This document shows positions 33,587-43,203 of a stretch of DNA of 64,000 bases, piece by piece. Position 1 is the first letter of the stretch; every line of letters begins with the position of its first letter. The stretch comes from Candidatus Cohnella colombiensis. GTDB taxonomy: Bacteria > Bacillota > Bacilli > Paenibacillales > Paenibacillaceae. The position numbers and the translations under genes were made by a program. The stretch lies in NCBI GenBank assembly GCA_029203125.1, contig CP119317.1, forward strand, positions 4,026,001 to 4,090,000. Direction: 5' to 3'. A model generated the notes under the pieces. That model made no database searches. It was not told the origin of the DNA and saw nothing but the letters and a program-made list of their open reading frames with translations.

Positions 33587-33714
33587 ACGCATAGGCTAAC
33601 CGCATATAAGAATACAAAATTGGTTGCGCGTAGCGATGAACAGTTAAGGGTCCCCTATCGTTGTCGAACATCTAGGTACATGGGAGGATTTATCGTTGAA
33701 ATGACTGTGCAACT

Positions 33715-33732
33715 TTGTGCAAACGTTGCGCA
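33715..33732. promoter_or_regulatory. Candidate LacI/MalR-type operator O1
   Basis: TTGTGCAAACGTTGCGCA is an imperfect palindrome with the GCAAACGTT core of LacI-family sugar regulators. It lies about 75 bp upstream of the likely amylopullulanase promoter; a related site follows at 33929. Confidence 0.5.
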
Positions 33733-33801
33733 TAATGGAAACTAGTCGATTTTATTATCGAATTTGCGAGGAAACCGGTATAATTTTTTATTTATAACCA
33801 A

Positions 33802-33831
33802 TTGACGACTTCCAACTATCGGTAGTAGAAT
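33802..33831 (+). promoter_or_regulatory. Likely promoter of the amylopullulanase gene
   Basis: TTGACG (33802-33807) and TAGAAT (33826-33831) with an 18-bp spacer; a second TATAAT with a weak -35 lies at 33779-33784. Either gives a 190-250 nt leader. Confidence 0.55.
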
Positions 33832-33844
33832 GAAATTTATAAAT

Positions 33845-33858
33845 AGTAAACGCTTTCA
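33845..33858. promoter_or_regulatory. cre site (CcpA) for the amylopullulanase gene
   Basis: AGTAAACGCTTTCA differs at its first base from the TGWAAACGNTTWCA-type cre consensus. It lies about 7-20 bases past the predicted start point, the usual place for CcpA roadblock or promoter occlusion. Confidence 0.65.
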
Positions 33859-33928
33859 TTCTGTTCCATATCAAGATAACTTATCGTTTATGGTGCAAAA
33901 TGGAATTGTTTGTATTTTTTATAGCTTA

Positions 33929-33948
33929 TTGCGCAAGCGTTTGCACAA
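33929..33948. promoter_or_regulatory. Candidate LacI/MalR-type operator O2
   Basis: TTGCGCAAGCGTTTGCACAA is a near-palindrome (8 of 10 positions) with the same core as O1. It lies in the leader about 90 bp downstream of the promoter, so the two sites could support looping by a tetrameric repressor. Confidence 0.55.
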
Positions 33949-34029
33949 ATGCAGGAGAGAAAAGCATGTTTACACCAAGAAAAGTTTAACCATGAAAAGA
34001 AGCAGTACAAAAATGGGGAGGTTGCAGCA

Positions 34030-37000
34030 ATGATCGTTTTTTCAAAGAGTAAGAAATGGTTTGCAGCATTCATGGCGTTCATACTTGTCGTATCTAGCTT
34101 TGGAGCCTTTGCGAATCATGCAAGCGCGGATACGCCAACTAAAGTTGTACTTGTTGGAAATCTTCAAGCTGCGTTGGGGCATAGCGAGGATTGGGATCCT
34201 GCAGCTAATGCAACGGAAATGACCGCGATTGGTAATGGTACTTATACGTTAACAGGTACTTTGCCAAAGGGAGAATATGAGTATAAGGTTGCGCTGAATG
34301 GAACTTGGGATGTTAGTTATGGAGTAGGTAACTATACGAAACCAAATGCAGTCGGCAATGGCGGGAACATCGTCTTGACGCTTAGTGAAGAGACAGAAGT
34401 TACGTTCTATTACAATCACAATACGCATAAGGTTGCGGATTCGACATATTACACACCGATTGCTACAGGCAGCCTTCCACGGGTAGCTGGTAGCCTTCAG
34501 ACAGTTATTGGAGATTCAGAAAATTGGAAGCCGGAGGTTGCGTCGAATATCCTCACCGATACTGATTTCGATAATGTGTATTCAGTAACGGTAAATGTGC
34601 CTATAGGAAGTTATGAGTATAAAATTGTACTAGGGACGACGTGGGATGTTGCGTATCCAGCATCGAACAAAGTTATATCACTGCCACAAGCCCTACCGGT
34701 AACGTTTACTTACAATGCGAATACACACGATGTTGCAGCGAACTTCACAATTCCTGCTGATCCAGGAAGCCCAGTGCCCTCAGGTCATATTCGTATACAC
34801 TACAATGGAGATACTACGAATAATGGCTTATGGTTATGGAATGATGTAGCGACACCATCAACAGGATGGTCCGCGGGCGCAACTCCGTTTCCTACTAACC
34901 AAACAGATAGCTATGGTTCGTTCATAGATATTCAACTTGCTGCGAATGCAAAGAAGATTGGCTTCCTCGTCGTTAATCGTGATACAGGCGCGAAGGAAGG
35001 CGGAGATAAGCTGATTGCGATCAGTTCGCCGGAGCTTAAAGAAGTTTGGATTAAGCAAGGCTCTGATGAAGTCTATCTCTATGAACCGGTGACTTTGCCG
35101 GCAAATACAGTTCGTATTCATTATGCAAGAAGTGATCACAATCAAAGCGCATATGGAATTTGGTTATGGGGAGACGTTACTTCTCCATCAAGCAATTGGC
35201 CGTCTGGTGCGTCGGCGTTCGGCGTTGATCGCATCGATAGTTATGGTGCTTACGTTGATATTCCTGTTATATCAGGAGCGAAGGAGATAGGCTTTCTCGT
35301 CGTTAACCGCACACTAGGCGATGCAGATAAAGATGGGGGTAATAAGTCTTTTAAACTGATTGATCGCTACAAGCACATTTGGATTAAGCAAGGAGACGAT
35401 AAAGTCTATATCTCACCATATGGTGAGCAACCTGTGAGCTTGGTGTCAGCGGAGATCTTGACGCTGAGTAAAATCAGTCTTAGCTTCACGATGACAGCAG
35501 GACTAGTTGCGTCTGACGTGAAGTCAGGACTATCTATTAAAGACAGTAAGGGTGCTCCAGTAACAGTCAACCAAGTGGTGATTAAAGACGAGACAACGAT
35601 AGAAGTTACTGCTGCACTTGATCTTGAGCTAACTCCGCTTACTGTGACCTACGATGGTAAGACAGTATCTGCTGCTACAGGGTGGAGAATGTTGGATGGA
35701 TTGTATGCCTACGACGGAGACGATCTAGGTGCGACACACAACGCAGATGGAACTGCAACACTCAGACTGTGGGCGCCAACAGCGACCTCTGTTAGTGTGA
35801 GTGTATATGATAAGGATGATTCGACTAAACTTGTTGGCACATATCCGCTCTTAAAGGAAGATCAAGGGGTATGGACTACTGATCTGGAGTTGTTCATCGA
35901 TGATAAGGCTGTAGACAGCGCGGGTTACTTCTATCAATATGAAGTGACGAACAATGGTGTGATGAAGCGTGTGCTTGACCCGTATGCGAAATCAATGGCG
36001 GCGTTCACCGTGAATACAAAAGGTGAAGTCGGTGTGGATGGTGACGCAGTCGGTAAAGCGGCGATTGTCGATTTAAGAAATACGAGTCCTACGGGATTTG
36101 ATTACGCACAAATTGATGGCTATGAGAAGAGAGAAGATGCCGTCATCTGGGAAGCACACATACGTGATTTCACGTCGGACCCTTCCATCAACAGCGACTT
36201 GAATTCGAGATGGGGTACGTATAGTGCGTTTATCGACAAGCTGGATTATATTCAGTCACTCGGCATAACGCATGTTCAGTTACTGCCTGTTATGGCTTGG
36301 TATTATGGTGATGAGACGAAGATGGGCGTCAGAGAACTTAACTATTCAGCGCAGGATAACGAATACAATTGGGGCTATGATCCTCATAACTATTTTTCGC
36401 CAGATGGCGCTTATTCTGAAGATGCAACCGATCCAACCCTGAGAGTCGAAGAGTTGAAAGGTTTAATTGACGAGATTCATAAGCGTGGTATGGGCGTCAT
36501 CCTCGACGTTGTCTATACACATATGGCGAAGAAAGAATTCCTTAACGATATCGTGCCTAATTACTATGCATGGCAGGATTCGAATGGCAATTTCATTGGC
36601 GGCTTTGGAAATAACTTAGCAACGAATCACAAGATGGCAGAAAAGCTTATGGTCGATTCGGTGAAGTATTGGTTTGATGAATACAAGATCGACGGTATGC
36701 GCTGGGATATGATGGGTGATGCGACCTATGAAGCGGTTCAAAAAGCGTACGATACAGCGGAGGCGCTTAATCCAAATGCGCTGTTTATCGGTGAAGGCTG
36801 GAGAACGTTCGGTGGTAATGTTGCTGAGCCGGCATTAGCAGGTCATGGCGCGGATCAGGATTGGATGGATAAGACAGATTCCGTTGGAGTGTTCTCCGAC
36901 GAAATTCGTAATGAACTGAAATCCGGTTTTGGTTCAGAGGGCGAGCCAAGATTTATTACGGGTGGCGCCCGCAATATTCAGACGATCTTGCGCAACATTA

Positions 37001-40000
37001 AGGCACAGCCTTCCAATGTAGCTGAAGACGATCCAGGAGATATCGTTCCATATATTGAGGCACATGATAATCTGCCGCTATATGATGTCATTGCACAGTC
37101 TATTAAGAAGAACCCGGCAGTTGCAGCGAATGATCTTGAGATTCATCAGCGGGTTCGACTTGGGAATTTGATGGTGCTGACCTCCCAAGGGACAGCATTC
37201 CTTCATGCGGGTCAAGAATATGGACGTACGAAGCAATGGCTAGGTGCAGGTGTACCGGAGCAGAAATATACCGAGTTGAAAGATGCGAGCAATGTGTCGT
37301 TCGGATATTTCATCCATGATTCCTATGATTCATCCGATGCGATTAATAAGTTCGACTGGGCGAAGGCGACTAACAGTTCGTTGTACCCGGTCAACAAAGT
37401 TACGAAAGATTACACAACAGGCTTGATCGAGCTTAGAAAATCAACAGATGCATTCAGATTGGGAGACCGTGATCTTGTTAACTCGAACGTCACGCTGATT
37501 CCGTCTGCAAGCATCAATAATAGTGACCTTGTAATTGGCTATAAAAATAAAGCGACTGATGGAACCGGAATTTACTATGTATTCGTCAATGCCGATAGTC
37601 AAGCGAGAACACTAACTCTGTCCGAAGATTTAACTTCGGGTACTGTGCTAGTAGACAATGATGAAGCTGGAATTGTTGAAGTGTCGACCAGATCAGGCTT
37701 CACGCTTACGGCGAATTCAATCACGCTTAATCCATTGTCCGCAGTCATTATTAAAAAAGATGCATCAGCAGCGCAGTTAACTGGGCTGTCTCCAGATAGC
37801 GCAAGCTATTCACTTACGATTGGAAGCACGCATCAGACGAATGTGTATCAAGTCTTTGACGACGGCGCAAGAAAAAAAGTGACGAACCAAGCGACGTATT
37901 CTTCTGATAATTCTTCAGTTGCATCAGTATCCGCTAACGGTATAGTGACTGCACATCGTTTGGGGACTGTAAAGATTACGGCAACGTATCAAGGGAAATC
38001 GACTACGATAACCGTAACGGTAACGAAAGCGCCAGTCAAACACTATGTCCAAATTAACTATATTCGTCCAGATGGCAATTACACGGATTGGAATCTGTGG
38101 GTATGGAACACGGGCGTAAAGAATGACCAAATCAACTTTGAAAAGGTTCAAAATGGAATCGCGACTGTCAATATTGAAGTGGCGGCAAATGCGACAAGTG
38201 TAGGATTCGTATTGCGCAAAGGTACGGATTGGGACACGGCGAAGCAGGATATTGATTATGATCGAGTCATCCCACTTACGCCAGGCGTCAACTTTACGAA
38301 GGTAAACGTGAACAGCATGGTCGGCGAACTTGATATTTTACCGACAATAGCTGGCCCCGTACTTGATGATGGCAATATCACGTTCCTCTATAGGGATGAC
38401 GACTTGTTCGCTCAAGGACAGATGAATACGATCTCGAAAGTAGAACTTCTAGTCAATGGTAACACCTACGAAATGGCTTACGATGCAAGCAAGCAATGGT
38501 TCAGCTACACATGGAGAAATGTAAGCGTTGGAAGTCATGAATATTCATTCCGGGTCACGAGAGCCGGATCGACGATCACAATTCCTGACCCGAACAACCT
38601 AACTGCAGGGAAATCAATCGTGGTGTATCACCATCCTTCGATTTCGATTCAGTCAGCGGTAAATCCAGGAGCGATAACATCGAATGAGAGTGCGGTGCTT
38701 TCCTTAACGGTGACACCGTCCGAGCCGGTTGCTTATCGTGAAGGGTACATGAATCTTTCAGAGCTGGGAGGACCGGCAAAAGTAAAATTCGATGTCAGCT
38801 TGATGGCGCAATCCATCTCCGTGAAAGACAACGTAACAGCGGGAACCAAGAGCATCCCAATCACTCTCGTTGATGTATACGGGAATAAGTATATGTCCAC
38901 AGCAACAGTAACAGTGAAATCCAGAACATATTCAGGTAGCAATGTGGATTTTGATTGGGATGAAGCACGGATCTATTTCATGCTTACAGATCGCTTTGCA
39001 GACGGAGATCCGACGAACAATGCAAATGTGGATAAGACACACCTTGAAGCTTATCACGGTGGTGACTTCCAAGGCATCATCGACAACTTGGATTACTTGC
39101 AGGAACTAGGTATTAATACGCTGTGGATCTCACCAATTGTGGACAACATTGATTTTAATGTTGGAGCTAGCTTTAGTGGAAAGCAGTATGGTTATCACGG
39201 TTATTGGGCGAAAGATTTCACACAGCTCGATGAGCATCTTGGCGATTTAGCAACGTTCCAAGAGCTGATCGACAAAGCGCATGATAAAGGAATAAAAATT
39301 ATGGTTGATGTCGTGTTGAATCATACCGGCTATGGTTTAAAGCCTGACGATAATCGACCAGGAATAACGCAAGCGGATAAGGATCGTTTTGCAGGGATGC
39401 TGAGAACGGATGGCGTATCTGCGGACACAGATCCAGTGCGTGGCGAATTGGCGGATCTCCCGGATTTTATTACGGAAGACGCTGATGTTCGGGCTCAAAT
39501 TATTGATTGGCAGACCGCATGGCTGCAGCGTGCAAAGACGAGTCGCGGGGATACGATCGATTACTTCCGCGTAGATACAGTTAAGCACGTAGAAGATACA
39601 ACATGGAAAGCTTTCAAAAATGCGCTCACAACTATCGATCCTGGATTCAAGATGGTTGGTGAATACTTTGGAGCAACAATTGATAGCAATGGCGGTCAAT
39701 TGAACAGCGGTCAGATGGACAGCTTGCTTGATTTCGGTTTTAAAGATCAAGCAAGGAATTTCGCTAACGGTAGTGTAGATGCGGTAAATGCATATCTTGC
39801 TGATCGTGAATCGAAGCTTAGCAATATGGCGACGATGGCACAGTTCTTGAGTAGTCATGATGAGAATGGATTCTTGTCCGACTACGTTGGCGGAGACAAA
39901 GGCAAGCTGAAAGTTGCTGCTTCGCTATTGATCACATCCAAAGGTCAACCGGTAGTCTACTACGGCGAAGAGCTTGGCAATTCTGGCTCCAACGCAGGCG

Positions 40001-41538
40001 ATATGAGCAAGGGGCAGTTTAGCGAAAATCGTAAAGATATGCCATGGGATGAGCTGACGACGGAGAAGGCGCTTCATGATCACTACATGAAGCTACTAAA
40101 CATCCGTGCGAAGTATTCTAAAGTGTATTCCAAGGGCGATCGTACGAAAGTCGGCGGTTCTGATGCAGAAGGCTTCCTTGCCTTCAACAAGCATTATGGC
40201 GATAAAGATGTGGTTACGATCATTAGCGCGTCTAGTGCGAGCAAATCGGTAACGATTGCAGTACCGTTCGTTGCAAGTTCAAAGGTTACGGATGAGTATA
40301 GCGGTACGACTTACACAGTATCGTCTGATGGCAAAGTAACAGTTAATCTTCCTGGAATGGATCAGGGCGGTACGGTGATCCTGAGTGGAATTTCCAACGG
40401 AGCTGGAGGGTATGTTCCGCCAATTACACAAGCGGATCTTCAAGTGATCGGCGAGAACAGCTTGAAGAATGGCAAAGATGGCAAAGTAACTGTACAGCTG
40501 GATCCTGGAAAGCAAGGATTACGCCTGCCACTTCAAGCGGCAACAACGCTCGGAAATCAAAATCTTGTGATCCAAGGGCAACAGTTCTCAGTGACATTGC
40601 CGAATGCGCTCTTAAAGGCACTTCAAGCGATGGTTCCAGCATCTAGTGCTACTGGTGCGATGATTCAGCTTGAAACCAAATTGGTTTCTACAACAGAAGC
40701 TGCTGAGCGTATTGGAGGTATGGACGCCAAGGGTGCAACGCTTAAGGCGGCATCGAATGTTTATGAATTCCAATTAACGATTATTGATGCAACGGGTAAG
40801 TCAACGACGATCAGCACCTTCGAGCAACCGATTGTGATCTCGTTCGTTCTGAACGATGACGCCAACAAAGAGCTGGTAGGTATTTACTTCTTGGGTGAAG
40901 ACGGCACATTAACTTACATGGGTGGAACGGTATCTGGCAACGTTCTATCAGCGGAAGTTACACACTTCAGCCAATACGCGGCACTGGAGTATTCCAAAAT
41001 GTTTGCAGATGTGAAACAAGGACATTGGGCTTCTGCAGCGATTCAAACGCTCGCAGCGAAGCACATCCTGAATGGCATTTCGGATACGCAATATGCACCG
41101 CAGAACAACGTTACACGTGCAGAGTTTGCAGCAATGCTCGTACGAGCGTTGAACGTTAAACCAGAAGGAAGCACAAGCTTCACAGATGTGAATGCTTCTA
41201 AGTGGTACGCTTCATATGTTGCAACTGCGACTAAACTGGGCATTGTCCAAGGACGAAGCGCTACTCAATTCGCTCCGAATGCCTATGTGAGTCGTGAAGA
41301 AATGGCTGCGATGATCATTCGTACGTTGGAAGTGAAGAGAGGTCAAAGCATCCCTGATACGGAGCAAACTGCGAACTTCTCAGATTTAAGCAAAGTAAGC
41401 GTATGGGCTGTACGCTTCGTGAATGTTGCTGCTGAGCTTGGACTTGTCCAAGGAGGCTCGACCGGCGCATTCGCACCGAAAGGCTTGATGACTCGCGCGG
41501 AAAGTGCGCAAGTGATTTACAATCTGCTTAAACAGTAA
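34030..41538 (+). CDS. S-layer-anchored amylopullulanase with two GH13 catalytic domains
   Basis: 2502 residues. A signal peptide (cut after HASA, about 36) is followed by two X25 modules (about 39-140, 152-245), two CBM41 starch-binding modules (about 252-355, 358-465) and a CBM48-like module (about 555-660). A pullulanase-type GH13 domain comes next (YNWGYDP near 779, nucleophile D893 in GMRWDMMGD, E922 in FIGEGW, D1013 in EAHDNL). Then come a BIG2-like domain, a third CBM41 (about 1337-1440), Ig-like modules and a second GH13 of alpha-amylase type (D1849 in YFRVDTVKH, E1878 in MVGEYFG, D1944 in SSHDEN). Three SLH domains (from about 2324) end the protein. All six catalytic residues are present, so it should cut both alpha-1,6 and alpha-1,4 bonds at the cell surface. 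The ATG at 34030 has GGGGAGG 8 bp upstream; an earlier in-frame start lacks a signal peptide at its end. Confidence 0.95.
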   Translation: MIVFSKSKKWFAAFMAFILVVSSFGAFANHASADTPTKVVLVGNLQAALGHSEDWDPAANATEMTAIGNGTYTLTGTLPKGEYEYKVALNGTWDVSYGVGNYTKPNAVGNGGNIVLTLSEETEVTFYYNHNTHKVADSTYYTPIATGSLPRVAGSLQTVIGDSENWKPEVASNILTDTDFDNVYSVTVNVPIGSYEYKIVLGTTWDVAYPASNKVISLPQALPVTFTYNANTHDVAANFTIPADPGSPVPSGHIRIHYNGDTTNNGLWLWNDVATPSTGWSAGATPFPTNQTDSYGSFIDIQLAANAKKIGFLVVNRDTGAKEGGDKLIAISSPELKEVWIKQGSDEVYLYEPVTLPANTVRIHYARSDHNQSAYGIWLWGDVTSPSSNWPSGASAFGVDRIDSYGAYVDIPVISGAKEIGFLVVNRTLGDADKDGGNKSFKLIDRYKHIWIKQGDDKVYISPYGEQPVSLVSAEILTLSKISLSFTMTAGLVASDVKSGLSIKDSKGAPVTVNQVVIKDETTIEVTAALDLELTPLTVTYDGKTVSAATGWRMLDGLYAYDGDDLGATHNADGTATLRLWAPTATSVSVSVYDKDDSTKLVGTYPLLKEDQGVWTTDLELFIDDKAVDSAGYFYQYEVTNNGVMKRVLDPYAKSMAAFTVNTKGEVGVDGDAVGKAAIVDLRNTSPTGFDYAQIDGYEKREDAVIWEAHIRDFTSDPSINSDLNSRWGTYSAFIDKLDYIQSLGITHVQLLPVMAWYYGDETKMGVRELNYSAQDNEYNWGYDPHNYFSPDGAYSEDATDPTLRVEELKGLIDEIHKRGMGVILDVVYTHMAKKEFLNDIVPNYYAWQDSNGNFIGGFGNNLATNHKMAEKLMVDSVKYWFDEYKIDGMRWDMMGDATYEAVQKAYDTAEALNPNALFIGEGWRTFGGNVAEPALAGHGADQDWMDKTDSVGVFSDEIRNELKSGFGSEGEPRFITGGARNIQTILRNIKAQPSNVAEDDPGDIVPYIEAHDNLPLYDVIAQSIKKNPAVAANDLEIHQRVRLGNLMVLTSQGTAFLHAGQEYGRTKQWLGAGVPEQKYTELKDASNVSFGYFIHDSYDSSDAINKFDWAKATNSSLYPVNKVTKDYTTGLIELRKSTDAFRLGDRDLVNSNVTLIPSASINNSDLVIGYKNKATDGTGIYYVFVNADSQARTLTLSEDLTSGTVLVDNDEAGIVEVSTRSGFTLTANSITLNPLSAVIIKKDASAAQLTGLSPDSASYSLTIGSTHQTNVYQVFDDGARKKVTNQATYSSDNSSVASVSANGIVTAHRLGTVKITATYQGKSTTITVTVTKAPVKHYVQINYIRPDGNYTDWNLWVWNTGVKNDQINFEKVQNGIATVNIEVAANATSVGFVLRKGTDWDTAKQDIDYDRVIPLTPGVNFTKVNVNSMVGELDILPTIAGPVLDDGNITFLYRDDDLFAQGQMNTISKVELLVNGNTYEMAYDASKQWFSYTWRNVSVGSHEYSFRVTRAGSTITIPDPNNLTAGKSIVVYHHPSISIQSAVNPGAITSNESAVLSLTVTPSEPVAYREGYMNLSELGGPAKVKFDVSLMAQSISVKDNVTAGTKSIPITLVDVYGNKYMSTATVTVKSRTYSGSNVDFDWDEARIYFMLTDRFADGDPTNNANVDKTHLEAYHGGDFQGIIDNLDYLQELGINTLWISPIVDNIDFNVGASFSGKQYGYHGYWAKDFTQLDEHLGDLATFQELIDKAHDKGIKIMVDVVLNHTGYGLKPDDNRPGITQADKDRFAGMLRTDGVSADTDPVRGELADLPDFITEDADVRAQIIDWQTAWLQRAKTSRGDTIDYFRVDTVKHVEDTTWKAFKNALTTIDPGFKMVGEYFGATIDSNGGQLNSGQMDSLLDFGFKDQARNFANGSVDAVNAYLADRESKLSNMATMAQFLSSHDENGFLSDYVGGDKGKLKVAASLLITSKGQPVVYYGEELGNSGSNAGDMSKGQFSENRKDMPWDELTTEKALHDHYMKLLNIRAKYSKVYSKGDRTKVGGSDAEGFLAFNKHYGDKDVVTIISASSASKSVTIAVPFVASSKVTDEYSGTTYTVSSDGKVTVNLPGMDQGGTVILSGISNGAGGYVPPITQADLQVIGENSLKNGKDGKVTVQLDPGKQGLRLPLQAATTLGNQNLVIQGQQFSVTLPNALLKALQAMVPASSATGAMIQLETKLVSTTEAAERIGGMDAKGATLKAASNVYEFQLTIIDATGKSTTISTFEQPIVISFVLNDDANKELVGIYFLGEDGTLTYMGGTVSGNVLSAEVTHFSQYAALEYSKMFADVKQGHWASAAIQTLAAKHILNGISDTQYAPQNNVTRAEFAAMLVRALNVKPEGSTSFTDVNASKWYASYVATATKLGIVQGRSATQFAPNAYVSREEMAAMIIRTLEVKRGQSIPDTEQTANFSDLSKVSVWAVRFVNVAAELGLVQGGSTGAFAPKGLMTRAESAQVIYNLLKQ

Positions 41539-41558
41539 TTGCATATAGCTATATTAAG

Positions 41559-41590
41559 TAGTCCCCTTCGATTTTGAAGGGGACTATTTT
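41559..41590 (+). terminator. Terminator of the amylopullulanase gene
   Basis: A perfect AGTCCCCTTC/GAAGGGGACT stem followed by ATTTT, 20 bp after the stop. Confidence 0.85.
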
Positions 41591-41620
41591 ATGTAATCTT
41601 TATTTCATTCGACAGGTTAT

Positions 41621-41639
41621 TGCATTTAATGTAAATGCA
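41621..41639. promoter_or_regulatory. Perfect dyad operator-like site
   Basis: TGCATTTAATGTAAATGCA has two perfect 8-bp arms with a 3-bp centre. It lies about 40 bp upstream of the 39-residue ORF, next to a TAGAAT (-10-like) at 41646. No known regulator consensus was matched. Confidence 0.5.
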
Positions 41640-41679
41640 TTCTGATAGAATTTGTACAGGTATTTAGGGGAGGCGGATT

Positions 41680-41799
41680 GTGTCATTGATTAATTTCTTC
41701 TATCCCTTGGTAGACCACAGTTCTGAGAAAGTTGAGGAGGCGAAAAATCGGAAGAGCATTGGAAGATGGCTGCTAGAGAAGTTAGATCTTATGAATTGA
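41680..41799 (+). CDS. Small ORF, 39 residues, unknown function
   Basis: GTG start 6 bp after a strong GGGGAGGCG ribosome site. It encodes MSLINFFYPLVDHSSEKVEE then AKNRKSIGRWLLEKLDLMN, a mixed amphipathic peptide without a clear signal or membrane segment. It ends 25 bp before the stalk-domain gene and has an operator-like dyad upstream. Evidence for translation is the ribosome site and position only; it could be a leader peptide of the following gene. Confidence 0.5.
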   Translation: MSLINFFYPLVDHSSEKVEEAKNRKSIGRWLLEKLDLMN

Positions 41800-41823
41800 T
41801 TTGAAAAAGAGGAGAGTATGTAG

Positions 41824-43017
41824 ATGAAACGATTATTATCCATTTTATTTGCACTGATCTTAGTATTTACGACGGCGGGGACTTCCTTCGCAGCAACGGA
41901 GAAATCGCAAGTCATACATATCGTCGTTAATGATAAGGAGATTGCGTTCGACTCCTCTCCGATTATTATTGCTGGCAGAACTTTCGTTGAGTATAAAAAG
42001 TTATTTGAGCAATTGGGCTACAAGACGAACTACGTTCCAGGAGCAAAGAAGGTCACCGCGCAATCTTCAGATCACCTGATTGAATGGATAGTTGGTAGTG
42101 ATGTGGCATTATTAGATGGTAAGGAGATTGCCTTGAATGGCCAATTAGCAGTCGTTAAAGGAAAAACACTGGTTGGAGTTCGCTTAATTGCTGAATTATC
42201 GGGACTAGACGTCAAATGGAATCCAGTGACTCGTACAGTGGTTATCGCTGATAAAGCGCCAACACCTGAGCAACAAGCAGCCGTATATCGTATTCTTAAT
42301 CAGCTGTCATTGACGGAAGCGGCTTCCGATGTTGAGGGATTTCTAGCTCTATTTTCTCTGGATTCCCCTTTGAAAGAGCTACTTGAGCCAGAAATCCGCA
42401 AGCAAATGCAAAAGGTAAAGACAAAGACAGAGATTGTGTATAAAAAGATCGTTTCTTACTCTTCCTCTGAAGTCGTACTCGTTACGCAAGAGAATACTGC
42501 AAAGGTAAGTGGAGGTTACTACGCTGACAATGTTACCGAGGTCAAATATACACTGCATCCTGACGCTAATGGGGAGTGGAAGATCTATCTTGTAGAGCCT
42601 TTGAGCATTACTTATAATAACGTCCCAGCATTGTTTGAACAAGCGATTACAGTGCCTAATGATGTGACACAAGGGATCGAGAAGGTGCTTAACGCTCAAA
42701 TAAAAGCAACGAAGGATGAAGACCTCACTGCCTATTTGGCTACGATGATCTTCACTGATGATCAATTGAAAGATGAGGTAGCGCAACAATTAAAGGAGCT
42801 GTTTGAAGCAACGGATTCTACTTCAATAGTAGAGAAGTGGGTAGTCGTTGATTATGATACAGATCATGCTACAGCACTGATCTCCCTAGCCTCAGAAGTC
42901 AAAGTACAAGGGGTGACTGTGAAAACCCACGTAGTCATCACTAATGATCTAGTTAAGAAAGATGGCAAGTGGTTATTCATCCCGTTGACTACAATATTGT
43001 CTTCTGAGCAAATCTAA
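41824..43017 (+). CDS. Secreted stalk-domain (copper amine oxidase N-terminal-like) protein
   Basis: 397 residues with a signal peptide (cut after SFA, about 24). A copper-amine-oxidase-N-like stalk domain occupies about residues 33-145: IHIVVNDKEIAFDSSPIIIAGRTFVEYKKLFEQLG, with repeats of the 'GRTxVxxKxLxE.LG' and 'VGVRLIAELSGLDVKWNPVTRTVVI' type. The remaining 240 residues contain two NTF2-like halves (about 155-265 and 275-395; MKxVxTKTEIVYKKIVSYSS, KDEDLTAYLATMIFTDDQ). Such stalk domains mediate cell-surface attachment in Paenibacillus. The ligand is unknown. A GAGGAGAG site precedes the ATG, and a terminator follows. Confidence 0.85.
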   Translation: MKRLLSILFALILVFTTAGTSFAATEKSQVIHIVVNDKEIAFDSSPIIIAGRTFVEYKKLFEQLGYKTNYVPGAKKVTAQSSDHLIEWIVGSDVALLDGKEIALNGQLAVVKGKTLVGVRLIAELSGLDVKWNPVTRTVVIADKAPTPEQQAAVYRILNQLSLTEAASDVEGFLALFSLDSPLKELLEPEIRKQMQKVKTKTEIVYKKIVSYSSSEVVLVTQENTAKVSGGYYADNVTEVKYTLHPDANGEWKIYLVEPLSITYNNVPALFEQAITVPNDVTQGIEKVLNAQIKATKDEDLTAYLATMIFTDDQLKDEVAQQLKELFEATDSTSIVEKWVVVDYDTDHATALISLASEVKVQGVTVKTHVVITNDLVKKDGKWLFIPLTTILSSEQI

Positions 43018-43034
43018 GTCGTTATTAATATCGA

Positions 43035-43068
43035 AACATCACTTCACCCCAAGAAGTGATGTTTTTTT
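43035..43068 (+). terminator. Terminator of the stalk-domain gene
   Basis: An 11-bp stem AACATCACTTC/GAAGTGATGTT, followed by TTTTT. Confidence 0.9.
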
Positions 43069-43203
43069 GCATTCCTTACGACACCGAAGCTTTTCTTAAG
43101 GTTTCCAACACACAATCTTTAAGAACGTTTAAAACTATCTTTACGGAAAGGTAAGCTGGACGAACTAACATTAAACCAACAGTAATTTTAGGAGGTTTAA
43201 TGG

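Noticed and set aside
43070..43200. VanR-type operator upstream of vanG
   Set aside because: Two TTAAG-like half-sites about 30 bp apart are too weak and A/T-rich to claim; no vanRS gene is present.
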